Shown here piece by piece: positions 18,409 through 26,764 of a DNA stretch of 64,000 bases. Each line of letters begins with the position of its first letter. Within the stretch, counting starts at the first letter, position 1. The stretch is from positions 395,843 through 459,842 of the forward strand of contig NZ_FXXL01000004.1 in NCBI RefSeq assembly GCF_900184685.1, in the 5' to 3' direction. This DNA is from Butyricimonas sp. Marseille-P3923 (GTDB lineage Bacteria; Bacteroidota; Bacteroidia; Bacteroidales; Marinifilaceae). The translations under genes were made by a program, and so were the position numbers. The notes below the pieces were generated by a model, which saw nothing but the letters and a program-made list of their open reading frames with translations, had not been told where the DNA came from and did no database searches.

Positions 18409-18436
18409 TTTGGTATTAATTTTTTTATTACTTTTG
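18409..18436 (+). promoter_or_regulatory. Promoter of the island 2 sigma gene
   Basis: TTTG at 18409-18412, a 16-bp spacer, then TACTTTTG at 18429-18436, close to the Bacteroidota housekeeping consensus. Transcription should start about 30 bp before the sigma ATG. Confidence 0.55.
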
Positions 18437-18473
18437 GTGCGGGAATGGTGATCGTTTCTTGTAAAGGTTTAAA

Positions 18474-19028
18474 ATGGAATTGACAGATGCACATATAAAG
18501 GCATTAGCCCGAGGAGATCGGAAAGCTTTCTTGTTGTTGTACGAGAATTTTTTCGCGGCACTTTGTGTTTTTGCCCGAAATTATTCCGTGGAAAAAGAAG
18601 AGGCGGAGGATATCGTGCAGGATGTTTTCTGTCGATTGTACGATGAACGGCATCGTTTCGTGAATGTTTCTTCTTTGAAATCTTATTTGTATACTTCCGT
18701 GAGAAACGGATGTTTAAATTATCTGCGGAGCGAGAAAAGGCGGAAAGACCGGGAAGCCCATTATTATGACGAGGTGGATGATGAACGCACTTTTCTTGAC
18801 GATATCATGGAGAGTGAGGTATATCGCCAGTTAAAAACGCTATTGGATGAATTGCCTCCCCAGTGTAAAAATATTTTCGAGCAGGCTTTGCAGGGTGCGA
18901 CTTCCGAAGAGATTGCCGCCGCTTTGCATTTATCCGTGGAGACGGTCAAGACTCAACGCAAGAAAGCGAAAAAGATATTGCGTGACCGTTATACCTTGTT
19001 GTATGATGTGTTTGGAATCTTGATATAA
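18474..19028 (+). CDS. ECF RNA polymerase sigma factor (FecI-like), island 2
   Basis: A 184-residue sigma-70 of the extracytoplasmic-function group. Region 2 lies at about 20-90 (AEDIVQDVFCRLYDERH) and region 4 at about 120-172 (ELPPQCKNIFEQAL, then a helix-turn-helix SEEIAAALHLSVETVKTQRKKA). The FecR that should hold it begins 104 bp downstream. It is expected to drive the SusCD genes of island 2 when the transporter binds substrate. Confidence 0.95.
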   Translation: MELTDAHIKALARGDRKAFLLLYENFFAALCVFARNYSVEKEEAEDIVQDVFCRLYDERHRFVNVSSLKSYLYTSVRNGCLNYLRSEKRRKDREAHYYDEVDDERTFLDDIMESEVYRQLKTLLDELPPQCKNIFEQALQGATSEEIAAALHLSVETVKTQRKKAKKILRDRYTLLYDVFGILI

Positions 19029-19132
19029 CGGGATCGTAGACATTTTCTTGAATATTTCATAAAATAATATTGAAATTCGAATACCCACTTTTTTTGTTGG
19101 CGGTGTCTTAATAATATATAAAGTGGGAAAAT

Positions 19133-20278
19133 ATGGAAAATAATAAGATGCTATATCGGATTTCAAAGTTAATAACTGCTTATTTCAGCGGGACGTGTAC
19201 AGAAGAGGGGGAGGCTGAATTAATGGCTTGGAGAAACGAGTGCGAGGAAAACGAGCGACTTTTCAAGCGGGTGATGTCGAGTGACCGTTTCAAGAAATAT
19301 ATTCAAGAAAGCGGGGAATTTGATTACTTGAAGTATTTTACAGTAATTGATCGAAAGATAAAACGAGATCGGAGAAAACTTGTTTTAAGAAGGGTATCCT
19401 ATGCCGCGGCGTTAATACCTTTTATATTGGCAGCAATTTTGATTTTGCATAATAGGGAGATAGAGAAAATTCCGGTAAAGCATCTTCCGATAGAGCCGGG
19501 GTATGCCCAAGCAGTCTTAACAACGGAAAGCGGACGGATGATTCGGTTGGAAAAACTGGAAGTGCATGGGCGGTTGGGTTCCAACATGGTGGCAGATCAC
19601 GATACTTTGCGGTATTTGGCACAGGATGGAGGAGTGAAATCAGAACTACATAAATTGTCAATCCCGAGAGGGGGCGAGTTTTTCGTGAAGTTGTCGGATG
19701 GCACGAAGGTTTGGTTAAATTCGGACAGTGAATTCGAATACCCGACAAGTTTTGCGGAAGGGGAGAGAGTGGTTTCTTTAAAGGGAGAAGCCTACTTCGA
19801 GGTGACGCATGATGAACAGAAACCGTTTGTCGTGAAGTCCGGAAAACAACGGGTACGGGTGCTGGGTACCTCTTTTGCGGTACAGGCTTATGAGGACGGA
19901 ACACCCTCGTTGACCACGCTGGAAAAGGGATGTGTTGAAGTTATTTATGAAAGGGAACGAGTGGTTCTGGAACCGGGAGAACAATCTTTGGTAAAAGATG
20001 AGGAGGTGGTTGTGCGCGAAGTGAATACGTTCGAGTACACTGCATGGCGTAACGGGGTTTTCATTTTTGTCGATATGCCACTGGTGCAGATTATGAACAC
20101 GTTATCCAAGTGGTATAATATCAATGTATTTTATGCTTCGTCTAGTCTAGGTGACATTCGGTTTACCGGGGAATTGAGGCGTTATGCGGATATCGAGGAA
20201 CTACTGCATAAGTTCGAGGTTTTGGAGAAAGTGAAATTTCAAATTAATAATAGGACTGTGATTATAAGCGAGTATTAA
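19133..20278 (+). CDS. FecR-family anti-sigma factor, island 2
   Basis: Partner of the upstream ECF sigma. The cytoplasmic part is residues 1-84, a membrane helix lies at about 87-106 (VSYAAALIPFILAAILIL), the periplasmic FecR domain holds GGEFFVKLSDGTKVWLNSDS and GEAYFEVTHDEQKPF, and a DUF4974-like end (PLVQIMNTLSKWYNINVFY) completes it. At 381 residues it matches the FecR at 36 bp in layout. The STN-bearing SusC starts 84 bp downstream. Confidence 0.94.
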   Translation: MENNKMLYRISKLITAYFSGTCTEEGEAELMAWRNECEENERLFKRVMSSDRFKKYIQESGEFDYLKYFTVIDRKIKRDRRKLVLRRVSYAAALIPFILAAILILHNREIEKIPVKHLPIEPGYAQAVLTTESGRMIRLEKLEVHGRLGSNMVADHDTLRYLAQDGGVKSELHKLSIPRGGEFFVKLSDGTKVWLNSDSEFEYPTSFAEGERVVSLKGEAYFEVTHDEQKPFVVKSGKQRVRVLGTSFAVQAYEDGTPSLTTLEKGCVEVIYERERVVLEPGEQSLVKDEEVVVREVNTFEYTAWRNGVFIFVDMPLVQIMNTLSKWYNINVFYASSSLGDIRFTGELRRYADIEELLHKFEVLEKVKFQINNRTVIISEY

Positions 20279-20282
20279 AAAT

Positions 20283-20311
20283 AATGGGAATTGCAGGTCA
20301 CAATCCCCATT
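20283..20311 (+). promoter_or_regulatory. Hairpin in the fecR-susC gap, island 2
   Basis: aatgggaattg (20283-20293) pairs with caatccccatt (20301-20311), 11 bp with one mismatch, 7-nt loop, no T tract. Its position directly after fecR matches the hairpin at 1214-1237. Confidence 0.5.
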
Positions 20312-20362
20312 GTTATACAACCTGGCAGGGTTGATTTTTACTAATTAAAGTACGACAAAGTT

Positions 20363-23300
20363 ATGGAAAAAAATGAGTTTTCTTTTCCTCCTGACAAAAA
20401 AATAGGAGGCAGGGTTCATTTCATGTTGTTTTTAGCATGGTTGCTATTCAGTGGAATGTCCAATTTGTATGCTCAAAAAGTGAACGTCGATGTTCAGGAT
20501 GGGGCGTTGGCAGATGTTTTCAAGAGTATTCAGTCGCAGACGGATTATCGTTTTATGTATTCTACCCAGGATGTTGCACCTTATAAAAACATCACGGTGC
20601 AAATGAAAGGTGTAGAAGTGGAAGAGGTTTTGAAGGCGGTACTGCAAAAGACAGATTTGGTTTTTGTGGTTGAAAAAACGGTTATCTTCATTAAGAAAAG
20701 ACCTGTTCAAGATCCGGTGACGGGTATCGAGGTGATTGGTAAAGTGACGGACAAGAATAAAAATCCATTGCCCGGGGTGACGGTCGTGTTGGAGGGAACG
20801 CTGTTCGGGACGACGACGAACGAACAAGGCAGTTATCTGTTGGTTATTCCCAAGCGGGATTCTATCGTGCTGGTGTATTCGTTCGTGGGGATGAAGACGC
20901 AAAAGGTGAGATACCAAGGGCAGAAGGAAATTAATGTCGTTATGGAGGAAGATGTGACCGAGATGGAAGAGGTTGTGGTTACGGGGTACCAGACAATGCG
21001 CAAAAGTGACGTGGTGGGTTCCGTAACGACGGTAAAGGCTTCGGATATTATGATGCCGGCGTATACCTCCATAGACCAGATGTTGCAGGGGCGTGTTGCC
21101 GGAATGCTGGTAATGAACACGAGTTCCCGGGTGGGAACGAATCCTAAAATTCGGGTTCGGGGAACTTCGACTATTCTGGGAAATCAAGATCCTTTGTGGG
21201 TCGTGGACGGGATTATCCAGCCAGACCCGATCACGATAGACCAGAATGATTTGATGGTAAATGATTTGAAAACTATCCTCGGTAATCAGATCTCTTGGTT
21301 GAATCCGGCGGATATCGAGACGATTACCGTGTTGAAAGATGCTTCAGCCACGGCTATTTACGGGTCGAAGGCAGCGAATGGGGTAATTGTGATTACCACG
21401 AAAAGAGGACAGCAAGACCGGATGACGGTGAATTATAACGCGACGTTTAGTTTCCGAGCCCGTCCTCATTACGGGTTGTTTAATCTGATGAATTCCCAGG
21501 AAAGAATCCAATTCAGTGAAGAGGCTTACGCTGCCGGTGCGTTATATAGCGAAGCTCCTCTACTTTCTTCCGATACCTATGAAGGCATTATGCAGTTACT
21601 TTACAAGAAAGAACTCACGAGTGACGAGGCGAAAGCTGCCATTCAGCGTCTGGAGGGTGTGAATACGAATTGGTTTAAATTGTTGACACGTAATTCATTT
21701 AGTCACAATCATAACTTGAGTGTCGCGGGAGGATCGGCAAAAGTGACTTACCGGGCTTCTCTTGGCTATAATGACCAGGCGGGAGTGGAGTTGGACAATG
21801 ATGCCAAGAATTTGAGCGGACGTTTAAATATCGGAGTTCAGATGCATCCCAAGGTACACGTCGATGTTAATTTGACCGGGGCGATCAACAAGACGCGGAG
21901 TTATGCTGCGGGGGTTGATCCGGTAGGGTTTGCCACGGGAATGAGTAGGGCACTCCCGGCTTATAACGAAGACGGCAGTTACTATTTTTATCGGAAACGA
22001 GCCGGATACAGGTTGAATAGCCGGGATCCGGATTTGGGGTACAATATATTGAACGAGATGGAACATTCTTATTCGAAGAATAAATCCTCCAATTTGAATG
22101 CTTCCTTGAATTTTTCATGGGATGTGCTTCCGTGGTTGAAGTATGAGTTTGTCGGGGGATTGAATAATACTTCGTTATTCTCGGAGTCGTATGCCGGGGA
22201 GCAGACTTTTTATGTCGCTGAGAAATACAGGGGATATGACTTCGGTACGGAGGAGTATGGTTCGGAAAGATACAAGGCAGCCATGCTTCCGTTCGGGGGA
22301 GAGTTGTATAATTCCGCGCGGGATGTTTTAGGGTGGAATATCCAAAATAAAGTGAATATTCAAAAAGTGTTCAAAGAAGATCATCGGATCAATCTTTTGT
22401 TGGGAACGGAAGTCAGTTCCACGGCAACCAAAGACCGTTCCAATAAGATTTTCGGTTACGTGGCGGAACGGGGAGAACGGATTGTTGAACCGACACCCAT
22501 GGATGAGATTGTGCCTATCGGGTATGGCGACGATATGAGTAGGTGGGGTATTTTGCAGGATCTTTATAATGGAAACGGGTGGACGAGGACAACAAGTACC
22601 ACTACTCAATTCTCGCTTTTCGCGACACTGGCTTACTCTTATCTTGACCGGTACGTGTTGAATGCCAGCATCCGTAACGATGCTTCCAATCGGTTCGGGC
22701 AAGACCAGAACAAGCGTTTTGATCCGACTTATTCTTTCGGTCTGTCGTGGAATATTGCCCGGGAACCTTGGTTGAATAGTATATCAAAGTTTTTGAACCA
22801 GTTTACGTTACGGGCTTCTTACGGGATACAGGGTAACGCGGTAAATTCGATAAGCCCGGATTTGATACTGACTCAAGGTTCTATAAAGAATTATTACGGG
22901 AAATACCAATCTACCATCAGTCGCCTGCCTAACCCGGACTTGAGTTGGGAACGCACGAAGTCGTGGAATTTCGGTGTAGACCTGCAATTGGTGCAATGGA
23001 TATCCATGAATTTTGAATATTATACCAAGAAGTCGGATAATATTGTCACTCAAGAGATCGCCTTGGAGTATGGCTTGGGATCGACGGAGATTAACGGTGG
23101 ACGAGTCGAGAATTCCGGTGTGGAATATTCGTTGAATATCACGCCTGTCCGGGGAAAAGATTGGGGATGGACTGTCGGGTTGAATTCTTCAAAAAACTGG
23201 AATAAAGCACGCGTGCAATCCTTGGCTAATTTCGCGTTGGGTGATTATTTATTTGGAGGCGGAGCCAAGGGAGGAGGACAGAAAGTGGTGAAGAAAGGAT

Positions 23301-24004
23301 ACCCGTTATCTGCTTTTTGGTCGTACTCGTTCAAGGGTTTGAATCACGATACGGGGTTACCGGAGTTTAATCTGTTATACCAGTTGAATGAGGATGGAAG
23401 TGTAAAAAAAGACAACGAGGGCAACCCCGTTCTTGCCGATGCTTCGGAGTTGACGGACTTTCTGGTTTATTCCGGCAAGTTGGAACCTGATTTCACGGGA
23501 GGATTGACCACACGCGTGAGATGGAAAGGGTTAACTTTCGGGGCTAATTTCTCTTTGTTGCTGGGAGCGAAGAAGCGCTTGACGAGTCCTTATCCCGATA
23601 CCCATACGATTCCTCTTTCTCATCAAAATTTGGATAAAGGTCTGCTGAAGCGTTGGAAAAATCCCGGGGATGAAGAATTCACGAATATCCCGAGTTTGTT
23701 CACGGGGAGGATATTGGAGTACGCGGAATTGCCCTTGGGTCAGAGAGAGAATTTATACACGATGTGGGCTTATTCGGATGCTTTGGTCGTGAGTGCGAAT
23801 TTTCTTCGTTGCCAGCAAATGACTTTGAGCTGGAACGTGGATGATGCATGGTGTGCCCGTTTGGGACTGAAAAGTTTGCAGTTGAACGCGACAATGAATA
23901 ATGTATTTGTTATAGCGAGTAAGAAATTTAATGGCTTTGATCCTGAATTGGGAAATAGTATTCAACCCAAGACTTATTCTATTGGAGTTAATATCGGATT
24001 TTAA
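20363..24004 (+). CDS. SusC/RagA-type TonB-dependent transporter with STN domain
   Basis: A 1213-residue outer-membrane transporter. Signal region to about 42 (MSNLYAQK), STN domain (VNVDVQDGALADVFKSIQSQ, about 45-112), carboxypeptidase-regulatory-like domain (GKVTDKNKNPLPGVTVVLEG), the signature EEVVVTGYQT, plug (LKDASATAIYGSKAANGVIV) and barrel ending YSIGVNIGF. It is the closest relative of the SusC at 1.3 kb: the MMPAY.SIDQMLQG.VAGM.VMNTSSRVGT block is shared almost word for word and the DNA is nearly identical there. SusD follows after 12 bp. Substrate unknown, but probably related to that of island 1. Confidence 0.96.
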   Translation: MEKNEFSFPPDKKIGGRVHFMLFLAWLLFSGMSNLYAQKVNVDVQDGALADVFKSIQSQTDYRFMYSTQDVAPYKNITVQMKGVEVEEVLKAVLQKTDLVFVVEKTVIFIKKRPVQDPVTGIEVIGKVTDKNKNPLPGVTVVLEGTLFGTTTNEQGSYLLVIPKRDSIVLVYSFVGMKTQKVRYQGQKEINVVMEEDVTEMEEVVVTGYQTMRKSDVVGSVTTVKASDIMMPAYTSIDQMLQGRVAGMLVMNTSSRVGTNPKIRVRGTSTILGNQDPLWVVDGIIQPDPITIDQNDLMVNDLKTILGNQISWLNPADIETITVLKDASATAIYGSKAANGVIVITTKRGQQDRMTVNYNATFSFRARPHYGLFNLMNSQERIQFSEEAYAAGALYSEAPLLSSDTYEGIMQLLYKKELTSDEAKAAIQRLEGVNTNWFKLLTRNSFSHNHNLSVAGGSAKVTYRASLGYNDQAGVELDNDAKNLSGRLNIGVQMHPKVHVDVNLTGAINKTRSYAAGVDPVGFATGMSRALPAYNEDGSYYFYRKRAGYRLNSRDPDLGYNILNEMEHSYSKNKSSNLNASLNFSWDVLPWLKYEFVGGLNNTSLFSESYAGEQTFYVAEKYRGYDFGTEEYGSERYKAAMLPFGGELYNSARDVLGWNIQNKVNIQKVFKEDHRINLLLGTEVSSTATKDRSNKIFGYVAERGERIVEPTPMDEIVPIGYGDDMSRWGILQDLYNGNGWTRTTSTTTQFSLFATLAYSYLDRYVLNASIRNDASNRFGQDQNKRFDPTYSFGLSWNIAREPWLNSISKFLNQFTLRASYGIQGNAVNSISPDLILTQGSIKNYYGKYQSTISRLPNPDLSWERTKSWNFGVDLQLVQWISMNFEYYTKKSDNIVTQEIALEYGLGSTEINGGRVENSGVEYSLNITPVRGKDWGWTVGLNSSKNWNKARVQSLANFALGDYLFGGGAKGGGQKVVKKGYPLSAFWSYSFKGLNHDTGLPEFNLLYQLNEDGSVKKDNEGNPVLADASELTDFLVYSGKLEPDFTGGLTTRVRWKGLTFGANFSLLLGAKKRLTSPYPDTHTIPLSHQNLDKGLLKRWKNPGDEEFTNIPSLFTGRILEYAELPLGQRENLYTMWAYSDALVVSANFLRCQQMTLSWNVDDAWCARLGLKSLQLNATMNNVFVIASKKFNGFDPELGNSIQPKTYSIGVNIGF

Positions 24005-24016
24005 AAGAAATGTCGT

Positions 24017-25540
24017 ATGAATAAAGTGATAAGATATGGTTTATGGTGTTTCATGTTGGTACTGGCATCCTGTCAGGACTTCCTGGAACCTAAATCACAG
24101 AGCGAGTATGTACCTGAACTGGTACAATCGTTACAGGAATTATTATTGGGGACGGTGTACATGGGACCTGGTGACGGGGCTTTGACGAGCGTGTTGAGTT
24201 TTGCCGATGATGACGTGGCAAGGCGTCCCGATTTGACTAATTTCGAGGCTGGCAGTGAATCCACGTTTGAGCAAGTACGGTTGGCATTTTCATGGTCGGA
24301 TGAGATGCAGCTTCGTTTAGGGAATTATAACGTGTATGGAACGATATACGATAAAATTGTCGGTTGTAACGCGGTTTTGGATTATATGGATGACGTGAAA
24401 GGAAGTAAGGAAGATAAAGATTACGTGCGGGCGCAAGCGTTGGCAATGAGGGCGTTTTATTATTATTACCTGGTAAATTTCTACGGGAAACCTTATGGTG
24501 CGGATAAGGATGCGTTAGGGGTTCCTTTAAAATTAACGGCAGATTTGTCCACGGAAAGCATCGCGAGAAGTACCGTGAAAAGAGTGTATGACCAAATGGT
24601 GGAAGATTTGTCAGAGGCTGAAAAATTATTTGCCAATGTATCCCGGGAGAGGCAGTTGCAACGGGAGGGGTTGGTTAACCTTCCCATGGTTGATTTGTTG
24701 CTGTCCAGAATATATTTATACATGGAAAATTGGTCGGAAGCGATGGAATATGGTGAGAAGGTGATCAACGATTTCGGTATTTCTTTATTGGACTTGAATG
24801 TCGGTATGCCCGGTGGCAGCAAGTCGAGGGACTATTTTGTTAAAGAGAATCCGGAAGTGATCTTTTTGTTCGGGGATGCTTATGGGACTTATGCCTTTGC
24901 TGCCTCTCGCGTGGATATTTACGATGGTAAAAATTATTTTATGAATTCAATTGCTGTTGCCTCCGATTCTTTGATCAAGCAATATGACAGGACGGATCTG
25001 CGACTTGACAATTATTTATATTGGGAATTTCCCATGGATGGAACACCCCCGGTTTACAGGCTTCCGTTCGGTAAAGTCGCGTGCAGTTATGGTTCGAATT
25101 TCCCTAATCAAGGTGGAACCGCGTGGGGTGGGGCATTAAGGGTGGCGGAGGCTTACCTGAATGTTGCCGAGGCGGCAGCGATGTTGTTTAAAGCTCAAAA
25201 TGACGTTACTTATTTAACGAAGGCTTGTAACTTGATGGATCGGTTACGGGAAAACCGTTATAGACAAGGAACTTACCGGACTCTTGATATTACCGCCCCG
25301 GACGAGTTGATCCGTTTCGTGCGTGACGAACGGCGGCGTGAATTGTGTTTTGAGTTTCACCGGTGGTTTGATTTGCGGCGTTACGGTATGGATGAAATGA
25401 AACATCTTTGGTACGACAATTCCGGTAATCCGGTAGAATACAAACTGGAGAACAATGATCCGGGTTTCACATTATTGATCCCGCAGGAGGCTTTCAACTT
25501 GAATCATAGTTTGGTTCAGAACGAGAAAAGAGGGAAATAG
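24017..25540 (+). CDS. SusD/RagB-family surface lipoprotein
   Basis: A 507-residue SusD partner of the SusC 12 bp upstream. Lipobox VLASCQD (Cys near 19), then FLEPKSQSEYVPELVQS, almost the same phrase as in the island 1 SusD. Helical TPR-like segments (RAFYYYYLVNFYGKPY) and the C-terminal ELCFEFHRWFDLRRYG signature are present. It captures ligand at the cell surface and closes over the SusC barrel. The sequence gives no direct hint of ligand. Confidence 0.95.
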   Translation: MNKVIRYGLWCFMLVLASCQDFLEPKSQSEYVPELVQSLQELLLGTVYMGPGDGALTSVLSFADDDVARRPDLTNFEAGSESTFEQVRLAFSWSDEMQLRLGNYNVYGTIYDKIVGCNAVLDYMDDVKGSKEDKDYVRAQALAMRAFYYYYLVNFYGKPYGADKDALGVPLKLTADLSTESIARSTVKRVYDQMVEDLSEAEKLFANVSRERQLQREGLVNLPMVDLLLSRIYLYMENWSEAMEYGEKVINDFGISLLDLNVGMPGGSKSRDYFVKENPEVIFLFGDAYGTYAFAASRVDIYDGKNYFMNSIAVASDSLIKQYDRTDLRLDNYLYWEFPMDGTPPVYRLPFGKVACSYGSNFPNQGGTAWGGALRVAEAYLNVAEAAAMLFKAQNDVTYLTKACNLMDRLRENRYRQGTYRTLDITAPDELIRFVRDERRRELCFEFHRWFDLRRYGMDEMKHLWYDNSGNPVEYKLENNDPGFTLLIPQEAFNLNHSLVQNEKRGK

Positions 25541-25565
25541 TTAATAACTTCAAAAACTTACGACT

Positions 25566-26708
25566 ATGTTGAAAAAACAAATATACGCGGTCATATTGTT
25601 TGTCGTGTTGGGATGTATGTCTTGCGGGGATGATGACAACAATCTGGGACCTCTGAGCGAGGTGGACTTCCTCTCTTTCGAATTCCCTCAAGGGAATAAC
25701 GCGTGGGATAAGGAAATAGGACAGATAGCCAAGGATTGGGGTATGTATATTATTTATAAGGATGTAGACAGTACCCATTTAAGCAGAAGTTTGACGACAA
25801 GTACCGCGAATAGTCCGGTGTATACTTGTGAAACACCCGGGGATGAAGATATTCAGTTGTATTTGGGGCTTGTCAAGGAATGGATGCTGGAATCGTTGGA
25901 TAAAACGAAAAAAGAGGATTTGAAAGGGTTGCCCTATTACCTTTATCTGGTAAATAATTATAAATACACGAACCCGGCGGGAGAAGACGTGCACGTGATG
26001 TTGAATAAAAATGGCTGGAACTATTGGAGTTTGAGTTTTACGACGGAGGAACTCGCGAATGGGATCGGGGCAGAGTTAATTCACACGGTTGCTTGCGCTT
26101 TCAGTTATCCCGGTTTGAAAAACCGTTTCCTTTCCGGGGAATATGTTGTGGCTCCGGAATTTGAATATATGTCGGATTACGAGAGTGAAATAGGAACAAG
26201 GTATTATCCTTTTGAGGATTTTTTGGAAGAGAACCCGTGGATAGAACAGTATTATCCGGAGGAAGCGGATCAACGTGCGCAATATGAAATGATGACTAAG
26301 TTTAGCCAGCATGAATTGGATCCCTATAACGCGTACCAGAGAAGAGGTTTTGCCCCTGAGGTGACAGAAAATTTCAAGTTGGTGGAATACCCGCCAAGTT
26401 ACGGGGCTCCTACATGGATGCCGTGGCTTCCTTTTGCGAAGGGATATGACATGACACAAAACCCGAATGAAGCCAATATTCCCGATGTACCCGGGCGTGT
26501 CGTGCAGGATTTCTTGAATATGATTCGTTTGGCGATGACTTTCTCGGAAAGCACGATACGGGAGAAGTTTCCCGTCGATGTGGACGATCCGTTAGTGCAG
26601 TACGGGAATATGACCATTAATGACAAGTATGATATCGTGGTGTCGTACATGAAAGATACTTACGATGTGGATTTGCAGAAGTACGCGGCGATTTTAGATG
26701 GAGAGTAG
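25566..26708 (+). CDS. Lipoprotein related to substrate-import zinc metallohydrolases, motif lost
   Basis: A 380-residue lipoprotein (lipobox GCMSCGDD) placed directly after susD. It shares DFLSFEFPQGNNAWDKEIGQ and MYIIYKDVDSTHLSRS with the island 1 member, and the closing NDKYDIVVSYMKDTYDVDL. At the place where the active family would have HExxH it reads GAELIHTVACAF, so Glu and one His are missing. It is longer than the island 1 protein by an acidic insertion (about 200-250). A surface accessory or binding role for the SusCD pair is more likely than hydrolysis. Family membership is inferred. Confidence 0.62.
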   Translation: MLKKQIYAVILFVVLGCMSCGDDDNNLGPLSEVDFLSFEFPQGNNAWDKEIGQIAKDWGMYIIYKDVDSTHLSRSLTTSTANSPVYTCETPGDEDIQLYLGLVKEWMLESLDKTKKEDLKGLPYYLYLVNNYKYTNPAGEDVHVMLNKNGWNYWSLSFTTEELANGIGAELIHTVACAFSYPGLKNRFLSGEYVVAPEFEYMSDYESEIGTRYYPFEDFLEENPWIEQYYPEEADQRAQYEMMTKFSQHELDPYNAYQRRGFAPEVTENFKLVEYPPSYGAPTWMPWLPFAKGYDMTQNPNEANIPDVPGRVVQDFLNMIRLAMTFSESTIREKFPVDVDDPLVQYGNMTINDKYDIVVSYMKDTYDVDLQKYAAILDGE

Positions 26709-26764
26709 TGGAAAGATAACAAGCAAGATGTTTGGATGTATATAAATCAATTAATTAACTTATC

